64,000 nucleotides of DNA. It comes from JBCAXA01 sp038534295. GTDB lineage: Bacteria; Pseudomonadota; Gammaproteobacteria; Steroidobacterales; Woeseiaceae. Position numbers and translations under genes: made by a program. The DNA lies in the NCBI GenBank assembly GCA_038534295.1, contig JBCAXA010000003.1, positions 1-64,000 of the forward strand, given 5' to 3'. How positions within the stretch are numbered: position 1 is the first letter of the stretch; every line of letters starts with the position of its first letter. The notes under the pieces are model-generated. The model was not told the DNA's origin, made no database searches, and saw only the letters and a program-made list of their open reading frames with translations. Shown here piece by piece: positions 24,561 to 31,508 of the stretch.

Positions 24561-25673
24561 ATGAGCGCAGTTCGATTGCTGGTTGGCACCAAAAAAGGTG
24601 GATTCGTACTCACCTCGGCGAATCGCCAGAAATGGTCCATCGACGGCCCGCATTTCGGCGGGTGGGAAATTTTTCACATGACCGGGTCGCCGGCCGACCC
24701 AAATCGGCTCTACGCCTCGCAAGCGAGTGACTGGTTCGGCCAGGTCATGCAGCGTTCTGACGACGGCGGCAAAACCTGGGCAACGGTCAGCAACGCGTTC
24801 GACTATCAGGGCGAAGTCGGCACTCACCAGTGGTACGACGGTTCGCAAAAGCCGTGGGAGTTCAAGAAAGTCTGGCACCTGGAGCCGTCGCTGGACGATC
24901 CGGACACCGTCTATGCCGGCGTCGAGGACGCGGCGCTTTTTAAAACCACCGACGGCGGCCACAGCTGGCACGAGTTGCCGGGCCTGCGTGAACACGGCTC
25001 AGGGCCGGATTGGCTGCCGGGTGCGGGTGGCATGTGTTTGCATACGATTCTGATGGACCCGCAACGCTCCGACCGAATCACCATCGCCATCTCGGCGGCG
25101 GGCGTGTTTCGTTCCGAGGATGCCGGGAAGACCTGGACGCCCAGCAATAAGGGTCTCTTTTCCGAGCACAATCCCAATCCGACTGCCGAAGTCGGGCACT
25201 GCGTGCATCGTCTCGCGCAGCACCCGTCACAGCCAGACGTGTTGTTTATGCAAAAACACTGGGACGTCATGCGCAGCGATGACGCCGGTGCGACCTGGCA
25301 TGAGATCAGCGGCAACTTACCGAGCGATTTTGGATTTCCGATAGCAGTGCACGCGCACGAGCCGGAGACCGTGTACGTCGTGCCGATCAAAAGCGATTCC
25401 GAACACTACCCACCCGACGGCAAACTGCGGGTGTATCGATCTCGCGAGGGCGGCAATGAATGGCAGGCGCTGACTCGTGGATTGCCACAAGAGCATTGCT
25501 ACGTGAACGTGCTCCGCGATGCCATGGCGGTCGACCAGGCCGATCCTTGCGGTGTTTACTTTGGCACGACCGGCGGCCAGGTGTATGGATCGAACGACGA
25601 AGGCGACAGTTGGCAGGCGATCGCACCGCATTTGCCGGCGGTGCTGTCCGTCGAGGTGCAGATGCTCGCATGA
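24561..25673 (+). CDS. BNR/VPS10-like beta-propeller protein
   Basis: 370 residues, ATG 24561 behind a GGGGGGG ribosome-binding site. Repeated Asp-box motifs S-x-D-x-G-x-T-W occur as RSDDGGKTW, KTTDGGHSW, RSEDAGKTW, RSDDAGATW and GSNDEGDSW. There is one per blade, spaced as in six- or seven-bladed BNR propellers. No signal peptide, so it is probably cytoplasmic, unlike sialidases; the sialidase Arg triad is not evident and I do not call an enzyme. Its TGA overlaps the ATG of the MoaD-like gene (ATGA), giving tight coupling. Confidence 0.85.
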   Translation: MSAVRLLVGTKKGGFVLTSANRQKWSIDGPHFGGWEIFHMTGSPADPNRLYASQASDWFGQVMQRSDDGGKTWATVSNAFDYQGEVGTHQWYDGSQKPWEFKKVWHLEPSLDDPDTVYAGVEDAALFKTTDGGHSWHELPGLREHGSGPDWLPGAGGMCLHTILMDPQRSDRITIAISAAGVFRSEDAGKTWTPSNKGLFSEHNPNPTAEVGHCVHRLAQHPSQPDVLFMQKHWDVMRSDDAGATWHEISGNLPSDFGFPIAVHAHEPETVYVVPIKSDSEHYPPDGKLRVYRSREGGNEWQALTRGLPQEHCYVNVLRDAMAVDQADPCGVYFGTTGGQVYGSNDEGDSWQAIAPHLPAVLSVEVQMLA

Positions 25674-25969
25674 TCAACGTGATGCTGCCGGTACCGCTTC
25701 GCCGCCTGGCCGGCATCGATGAGGCGGCCGTAGCGCTGGAGGTCGAAGCGCCAATTACGCAGCGGCGCGTGCTCGATGCGTTGGAAGATCGTTACCCGAT
25801 GCTCATTGGCACGACCCGCGACCGCTCGAGTAAGCGCCGTCGCGCCTACGTGCGTTTTTTCGCCTGCGGTGAGGATTTTTCCGACGCCGATCCCGACGAT
25901 GCGTTGCCGACCGCCGTCGCTAACGGGGACGAGCCGTACCTCATCGTTGGAGCGCTGTCGGGCGGCTGA
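25670..25969 (+). CDS. MoaD/ThiS-family ubiquitin-like protein ending in Gly-Gly
   Basis: 99 residues. The beta-grasp pattern is visible: INVMLPVPLRRLAG, VALEVEAPITQRRVLDALED, RRAYVRFFACGED and the end ANGDEPYLIVGALSGG. The C-terminal Gly-Gly is the tail that E1-like enzymes adenylate and thiolate or conjugate. It is longer than MoaD (about 81) because of the segment SSKRRRAY and an acidic DADPDDALP. It is not linked to other molybdopterin or thiamin genes here, so its role could be sulfur delivery or protein modification involving the propeller. Confidence 0.85.
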   Translation: MINVMLPVPLRRLAGIDEAAVALEVEAPITQRRVLDALEDRYPMLIGTTRDRSSKRRRAYVRFFACGEDFSDADPDDALPTAVANGDEPYLIVGALSGG

Positions 25970-26007
25970 CCGTTACGCCGCAAGGAGCCTCGTCCGCCGG
26001 ACGCCGG

Positions 26008-27960
26008 TTAGGCGCCAATCGGCAGAATCAACAGGAAGCGCACGCCGCTACCGTCCGCACGGTTCTCGGCGACCAATCTGCCGTCATGGCCCGCCGCGAT
26101 CAGCTGCGCGATGTAAAGACCAAAACCCATATGCATGCCGCTGCCTTCCTGGCGGTACGACACCAGCGAGCCGAAAATCGAGGCGATTTGTTCGTCGCTG
26201 AGCGTCGGGCCGTCATTGTCGACGGTGATGACAGCGGCGGCACCCTGGCGGGCCAAAGCCACGGTGATCGTTGAGTCCTCGGGCGCGAACGATGCCGCAT
26301 TGTCGACGATCTTATCGAGCAGCTGGACCAACAAGGTCGGGGCGATGCGCACGGTGGCGCTGTCCGCCGAGCGAAACTCGAAACGATGCGCTGGATACAC
26401 GCCGCGATAGCCTTCGACCACGCCATTGAGCACCGGGCCAAGATCGAGCCGAACAAAGGTCGCGTTGGCGACCACTTCCTCGATGCGGGTCGCTTCGCGC
26501 ATCGCTGACAGCACGTTTCGCAAACGGGCGACGCCGTCACGAGCGCGCTCGGTGTACGTCGTTTGTTCGTTGCCTAGCGTCGCTGACTCCAAATTATCGA
26601 GCGACGAGCTGACGACGCTTAGCGGTGTCGCGAGTTCGTGCGACAGTCGGCCCGCCAACGCTTTCAAGTAGTCGTTGTAGTCTCGAACGCGCGCCAGTAG
26701 GGATTCGACGCTGCGCGACAAGTCGCCAATCTCATCGTACGCACCGCTACCCGGCATTCGCGTTTGCAACTCGCCGCGCGCATCCATTGCGGCGTCTGCC
26801 GCGCGTGCCAGCCGGCGGATCCGCAGCGACAGCCAACCGGCGTAGCCCGCCAGCAGCAGCACTGTCGTCACCGTCAGCACCACCGTAACCAGCGCCAGGC
26901 GCTGCAGTGCTTCGTTGCCGGCCAAGAGCTGTGCAGCGCTGCGCTGCGAAACCACGACAGCGCCGGTGATGTTCGCATTGCGACGTATTGGCGCGCCGGC
27001 GATGACGTCGGCCCGCAGGCCGTCACTACCGACGTGCCGCGCACTGGTGACGCGACCCGCCAGCGCTCTTTCTACCAAAGGCCCGGAGATGCGCTCGACG
27101 TCAATGTCGACGACTTCTTCGGTGGGCGGATCGTCGAGGATCAGCCGCAGCAAGCGCGGCGGCAAAGGCCCGCTTGCGGTGCCGAACGAACTCGGTGCGC
27201 TAGTGGTCCCAACGCTCGCGAGCCGCCAGCCTTCGGCCGACGCAACGTCAATGCGTACGCCAACGTCAGCGAAGCGCTGCAACGTCGCATCGAGCGAATC
27301 GAGTTGGCGTATCGGTGGTGGCGGCAGCGATGCGGTGAAGCTCGTTGCCACTACGTCACCTTGTGCGTCTTCAACGCGCAGTCCCAGCCCCAGCCGGAGA
27401 TAGGGTAGCGGCAGACGCAGCTCGACATGGATCCGCTGGTTGCCCGGCTCGACGACCACCTGGGGTGGCGGAAAGCCGGGGCGCGGCGGCGACACAGCCG
27501 GCGCACTGCCACCACGGGCGGTTAGGTCGATGGCCACGGATCGCGCGCGTTGATCGTCGCCGACGGCAATTACGATCAGCTCGGCGCCAACCTTGGAGGG
27601 GCACTGCAAATAGACGTACGCACTGCCGGCTTGCTCCGCCGCCAAATACGCGACGTCGGTGTCTCCGGACAAGGCTTGCTGTGCCGGTCGTGCCGGGAGC
27701 CAATCGCTTTCGAAGCCGTCCAGTGCCGGCGCCCGCGATAGCGGTGCCAAATAGAGCGTGCCGCCGCTGAGGTTTTGCTGAGCGGCCGGGTCAAACGACA
27801 CATCGCTCAGCGCCGACGCCACGTTGGCGGCGGTCAGTTCCAACAGCTGCAGCTGATTTTCGCGCAGACCGCGCTCGGTCTGACGGACGTACTCGCAGCC
27901 AGCCCACGGCAGCACGAGTCCGAGTGCCGCGATCAACACCAATTGCGCACGCAGATTCAT
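26008..27960 (-). CDS. pdsS: Sensor histidine kinase of the proteobacterial dedicated sortase system type
   Basis: 650 residues. The N-terminal anchor (about 5-25, LVLIAALGLVLPWAGCEYVR) matches the opening I recall for PdsS proteins. An exported sensor region of about 330 residues follows, then a second membrane helix (about 365-390) and HAMP. The HisKA box LAGRLSHELATPLSVV has phospho-His about 440. The ATPase boxes are DKIVDNAASFAPE and GFGLYIAQLIAAGHDG. It transfers phosphate to the adjacent response regulator. The gap to the regulator gene is 76 bases. Assignment to the sortase-dedicated subfamily rests on the N-terminal motif and the partner. Confidence 0.85.
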   Translation of the reverse strand: MNLRAQLVLIAALGLVLPWAGCEYVRQTERGLRENQLQLLELTAANVASALSDVSFDPAAQQNLSGGTLYLAPLSRAPALDGFESDWLPARPAQQALSGDTDVAYLAAEQAGSAYVYLQCPSKVGAELIVIAVGDDQRARSVAIDLTARGGSAPAVSPPRPGFPPPQVVVEPGNQRIHVELRLPLPYLRLGLGLRVEDAQGDVVATSFTASLPPPPIRQLDSLDATLQRFADVGVRIDVASAEGWRLASVGTTSAPSSFGTASGPLPPRLLRLILDDPPTEEVVDIDVERISGPLVERALAGRVTSARHVGSDGLRADVIAGAPIRRNANITGAVVVSQRSAAQLLAGNEALQRLALVTVVLTVTTVLLLAGYAGWLSLRIRRLARAADAAMDARGELQTRMPGSGAYDEIGDLSRSVESLLARVRDYNDYLKALAGRLSHELATPLSVVSSSLDNLESATLGNEQTTYTERARDGVARLRNVLSAMREATRIEEVVANATFVRLDLGPVLNGVVEGYRGVYPAHRFEFRSADSATVRIAPTLLVQLLDKIVDNAASFAPEDSTITVALARQGAAAVITVDNDGPTLSDEQIASIFGSLVSYRQEGSGMHMGFGLYIAQLIAAGHDGRLVAENRADGSGVRFLLILPIGA

Positions 27961-28036
27961 GAGTAACGCCTTGAAAGCGTCTGCATGACAGCGTCAATTG
28001 CGACGGCAAGGCATCGGAGCAGATTTCCGAGAGACG

Positions 28037-28729
28037 TCAGGCTTCGGTCCAGCGATAGCCGGCGCCGTAAACGGTTTCGATGCTGTCGAACTCGCTGGCT
28101 ACCGCGATGAATTTGCGGCGGATGCGTTTTATATGGGACGTAATGGTGTTGTCGTCGAGGACGACGTTGGCCGCGTCCATCAGCTGTTGGCGCGACTTGA
28201 CGTGACCTGGTCGTTGGGCGAGCGAGTGCACCAGCCAGAACTCAGTCAGCGTCAGACCGAGCGGGCGCTCGCGGTACTGCGCTTCAAATCGATCCGAGTC
28301 GATCACGAGATCGCCGCGCACGAATCGCTGCGCCGGGGCGTCGTTTCGCTGCAGCACTTCGGTGCGGCGGAAAAGTGCCGCCAGGCGAGCCAGCAAATGG
28401 GGGATGCTGATGTCCTTAGTGAGGTAATCGTCAGCACCAAGCCGCAAACCGGAAATCGCGTCGAACTCGCTGTCGCGCGCAGTCAGAAAAATGATCGGCA
28501 GCTCTGCCGACATAGCGCGCAGCTGACGGCACAATTCGAAGCCGCCTTCGATGTCATCGGCAAGGTTGACGTCGATGATGGCCAAATCCGGCAAGGTCGC
28601 GTGGCACGCTTCCAACGCGCTCGCACGGTCGCCGTAGCCAGCAACTTGATAGCCTTCGCGCTCGAGCGCGGCCTGATAATTGGCGCGCAGGGCAATGTCG
28701 TCTTCGACCAGCGCGATCGTTCTTCGCAT
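28037..28729 (-). CDS. pdsR: OmpR-type response regulator of the proteobacterial dedicated sortase system type
   Basis: 230 residues. The receiver domain starts RRTIALVEDDIALRANYQAA; the phospho-acceptor is Asp53 in LAIIDVNLADD, with the conserved Thr/Lys at FLTAR and YLTKDIS. A winged-helix DNA-binding domain (about 130-230) ends SIETVYGAGYRWTEA. The opening phrase and overall form match PdsR. ATG 28729 was preferred because family members start with M-x-R-T-I-A-L; ATG 28747 is possible. It lies upstream of pdsS in one operon. Confidence 0.88.
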   Translation of the reverse strand: MRRTIALVEDDIALRANYQAALEREGYQVAGYGDRASALEACHATLPDLAIIDVNLADDIEGGFELCRQLRAMSAELPIIFLTARDSEFDAISGLRLGADDYLTKDISIPHLLARLAALFRRTEVLQRNDAPAQRFVRGDLVIDSDRFEAQYRERPLGLTLTEFWLVHSLAQRPGHVKSRQQLMDAANVVLDDNTITSHIKRIRRKFIAVASEFDSIETVYGAGYRWTEA

Positions 28730-28834
28730 GGCGGCAATTTGCCACATCCGTTAAGAAAAAAAACACACAACCGCCGGCATGAACGTCACAATTAGCGGGT
28801 CTACTGGGGCGAATAAACGATAAGGAGCGACCCG

Positions 28835-29014
28835 ATGACGGCTGAACGCCCGACCGAGCGCGGCAAAATCCTGACTGGCCGCACAAAACCCAAAGGTTTC
28901 CAACCGGTTACTGACGACGGCTTTGAGCCGACGTCGTTGCAGGACATCCATTCCCGCGAGCAAGACGACCGCCCGCACACCGCCGACAACGGCACCTCTG
29001 CGCACAAAGACTGA
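28835..29014 (+). CDS. Short ORF, 59-residue hydrophilic protein
   Basis: ATG 28835 to TGA 29014, with a strong TAAGGAG seven bases upstream. The product begins MTAERPTERGKILTGRTKPK and is Thr-, Asp- and Lys-rich without Cys, Trp or a membrane segment; it is probably disordered. It sits between the divergent pdsR gene and the Fur-like gene. The good ribosome-binding site is the main support. No homologue known to me. Confidence 0.5.
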   Translation: MTAERPTERGKILTGRTKPKGFQPVTDDGFEPTSLQDIHSREQDDRPHTADNGTSAHKD

Positions 29015-29078
29015 TGGGTAAAAATTAGCGGCCTGGCGACTTCACATAACCCAGGAACTTGCTCGCCTCGATTATCGT

Positions 29079-29115
29079 GCTACTATCGCAAATGAGAATC
29101 ATTCGCGATAGTAGC
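29079..29115. promoter_or_regulatory. 37-bp palindrome containing a Fur box
   Basis: Arms GCTACTATCGC (29079-29089) and GCGATAGTAGC (29105-29115) are perfect inverted repeats; the inner part AATGAGAATCATT is nearly palindromic too. The 19 bases at 29088-29106 match the E. coli Fur consensus at 14 positions. The site ends one base before the ATG of the next gene, so it replaces any normal ribosome-binding site. Probably an operator for a Fur-family regulator, perhaps autoregulatory. Confidence 0.75.
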
Positions 29116-29116
29116 T

Positions 29117-29743
29117 ATGCCGGACACCTATCCCCCTTCGGCCGTCCCTGCAACCAGCCGATATGAGCTGGCGCTTACGCATCTCGCGGGCGGCGTCACG
29201 CTAAATGTCGTTGATCGCTGGACCGGCCTAATCCTGCTGCGCTGCGACGGCGACGTCGCCCGCTATGCGGCTGCGATCCTTGGCGTCAACAGCGCCAACG
29301 ACATCACGCTCGCGATCGACAAAGCGACTGTTCGTTCGTTGTCGCTACGTGTAACAGCAAAGTGCCTTGCAGAACCAACGCCGATATCGGACCCACTCTC
29401 AGCCAGTGACCGCTTGTTGCTTAGCCTAATGCAAGACCTTCCGGGCGTTCACTTCAGCGCGGCGCGCGTACGCTTGCTGCTCGATTTTCACGGCATTAAC
29501 ACCCCCAACGCGGAAGTCGACGCCGCCCTTGGGCGATTGACCATTGCCGGCCGGCTTCGGTGCATTCGTATTGGTCGTACCGCCTTTTTCGATACCAACA
29601 CCGATGCGCACTGGCACATCTTCGATACGGCAACGGAAGAGCTGCACGACCTGACACTGACCAACGATCAGGCGCTGAATGCCAGCTTGGTTGCACAAAT
29701 CAACGCGTCAGCAAGCGAACGATTTGTGGTAGTCCGCGACTGA
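29117..29743 (+). CDS. Atypical Fur-family-like regulator with an extra N-terminal domain
   Basis: 208 residues. Residues about 96-185 align by eye with Fur: a helix RLLLSLMQDLPGVHFSAARV, a recognition-helix segment TPNAEVDAALGRLTIAGRL, a wing IRIGRTAFFDT and then AHWHIFDTATEELHDL. The last lies where Fur has its HHHxxC-type metal site; only His165 and His167 remain, and no Cys pair follows. Residues 1-95 have no counterpart in Fur and I do not recognise them. The Fur-box palindrome touches the start codon, supporting iron- or metal-linked autoregulation. No alternative start fits better. Confidence 0.62.
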   Translation: MPDTYPPSAVPATSRYELALTHLAGGVTLNVVDRWTGLILLRCDGDVARYAAAILGVNSANDITLAIDKATVRSLSLRVTAKCLAEPTPISDPLSASDRLLLSLMQDLPGVHFSAARVRLLLDFHGINTPNAEVDAALGRLTIAGRLRCIRIGRTAFFDTNTDAHWHIFDTATEELHDLTLTNDQALNASLVAQINASASERFVVVRD

Positions 29744-29795
29744 CCCTTGCCGCCGTTTGCGGACCAATTTCGACCCGTTGGTGTCGGTTGAAATC

Positions 29796-31352
29796 CTAGT
29801 GCTTAGGCCAGCGCCGTGGACGGTTGTATTCGTCGACAATCCGAAAGCGCGTGCCTTCCGGCAAGATCCGAAGCGTTTTCAAGAACTCGATAACTGAGTC
29901 GCGCTCGTACTCGGTAAGTCCATGCCAGGCGTCGGTGGTTGCCTGGGCTTCGCCCGCATGTGCCTCAATGGCCTCACGCATCGTCGTGTATTTGCCGTGA
30001 TGCATATACGGTCCGGCATCGGCTACGCCCCAAAGGCGACTCGACAGAAAGCGGCAATTGCCGGCAAAGAATTCAGCGCTGCCTGCCGGGAAGTGCATGT
30101 TGAGCGGCTCGCAATTTGGATCGTCCGGACCGCTGGTGATGTTGTGCAGGCGGAAGTCGGTATAGGCCGGTACTTCAACGACGCGGCCACGCCGCCGCAG
30201 TCGCGGCAGGTCATACAGCGGGCTGTTCAAATTGACTGCGAGCTCGGGTGATTCGCCAACCTGTAAGTTGCCCGGCGGGTTGAACGGGTTTGGTTCCGAG
30301 TAGATCCAGCCGCGTTTCTCGAGCTTGAGTGTCGGCGTGTGGCAGCCGTCGCAGCCGATCTTCTCAAAGACCCGCTCGCCGGTGCGCACCGCTGCTTCTA
30401 TTTTGCGATTACGCGGAATGACCCGACCGGGAACCGCCAACGTCGCTTGATACAGCGATACGGCGGTGACATCGGCTCGCGTCATCTCGGCCGTGTACCC
30501 GTCCGCGTCCGGATCGCCGGTACCGAACCGCTCGGTCGTCTGAATACCGTGGTGGTGATTCATCGCGTTGTTGGTGAACTCGCGCAGTGACACCACTGCC
30601 GCGGCTTGGTGAAACGGTCGTACCACCAACGACGGCGGATCGTTCGGTCCGGAACTTGCGAGGCTGGGTGCCGGCAAACTCGTGACCCCCGCGGTATCCC
30701 AATTGCCATGCGCGTCCCGCTTGAGCGTGCCAAAGTCGATGCCCTGCGAAACCAGCGCGACGCTTTCCCCCGGTTGGAGGCTGTCGCGATACGCCTGGAA
30801 CTCGACGGTGAACTGGCGGGCGAGCATCTCGACGTAGCCTGCGCCGAACATACCCACGGTGTTGCGCTCGTTGGCGATCGACTGCAGCGTGGTCGGTCGC
30901 TGCCACTCGTCGACGTTGCCCCGGGTCGGCGTGAAGTCGGCGCTGTCAAAGGTGGCGAAATCAAAGCGTTGGCCGAGCACGAACACGTTGGCAACTTGCT
31001 CGCCGGCGCCACCACTGCGCGGTTGGTTGTGGCAGCCGGCACATGAGTTTGCGTCTGGGCCGGAAATCCGATTGAAGTTGCGGGGAAACTCGAGCGGCGC
31101 CGTCGGGTCGGCGAGGGCTTTCCCGGTGCCGGTCGTTTGCGGTCGCCCGCCACCGTCCTCTGTGGTCCATCGAGCATCGAACAACACCTGGCCGTGAGCG
31201 ACCAAGGCCCGCGGGTGCAATCGAAACTCGTCGCCGTCTTCGAGGTGTCGCGGTACAGAGCGTTCGTCGCCGATCTGATCTGCCCAAGCAAACATAGACA
31301 AACTTGCGACGGCTGCGGCGGCAAACACGTGACGGTGGGTGATGTTGGGCAT
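29796..31352 (-). CDS. Di-heme oxidoreductase family (c-type cytochrome) protein
   Basis: 518 residues, exported (signal about 1-24, ending SLSMFAWAD). Two heme-c sites are present: CAGCHNQPRSGG (about residue 105) and CDGCHTPTLKL (about 335). The layout resembles the di-heme oxidoreductase family (DUF1111/COG3488) and related MauG-like peroxidases, which act in the periplasm. ATG 31352 has AAGGAG eight bases upstream; the frame opens at 31394. It is convergent with the Fur-like gene and divergent from the wHTH-TPR gene. An iron or electron-transfer role is inferred. Confidence 0.87.
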   Translation of the reverse strand: MPNITHRHVFAAAAVASLSMFAWADQIGDERSVPRHLEDGDEFRLHPRALVAHGQVLFDARWTTEDGGGRPQTTGTGKALADPTAPLEFPRNFNRISGPDANSCAGCHNQPRSGGAGEQVANVFVLGQRFDFATFDSADFTPTRGNVDEWQRPTTLQSIANERNTVGMFGAGYVEMLARQFTVEFQAYRDSLQPGESVALVSQGIDFGTLKRDAHGNWDTAGVTSLPAPSLASSGPNDPPSLVVRPFHQAAAVVSLREFTNNAMNHHHGIQTTERFGTGDPDADGYTAEMTRADVTAVSLYQATLAVPGRVIPRNRKIEAAVRTGERVFEKIGCDGCHTPTLKLEKRGWIYSEPNPFNPPGNLQVGESPELAVNLNSPLYDLPRLRRRGRVVEVPAYTDFRLHNITSGPDDPNCEPLNMHFPAGSAEFFAGNCRFLSSRLWGVADAGPYMHHGKYTTMREAIEAHAGEAQATTDAWHGLTEYERDSVIEFLKTLRILPEGTRFRIVDEYNRPRRWPKH

Positions 31353-31508
31353 GCGCGGCACTCCTTGAACACGACGAACGGACGGCTTGCCCATTACCCT
31401 ATGGTTCGTCCAATGCTGAAATCCTGATTTAAAGCGGAAATAACCTGAAACACGTACGCTGCTCGCTACAACGACAACTAAACGGCAGCACCGAATCCGG
31501 TCCGATCC

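Noticed and set aside
25670..25969. Simple assignment of the beta-grasp protein as molybdopterin synthase MoaD
   Set aside because: It is longer than MoaD, paired with a propeller and not with moaE/moaC, so a specific molybdopterin role is not supported.
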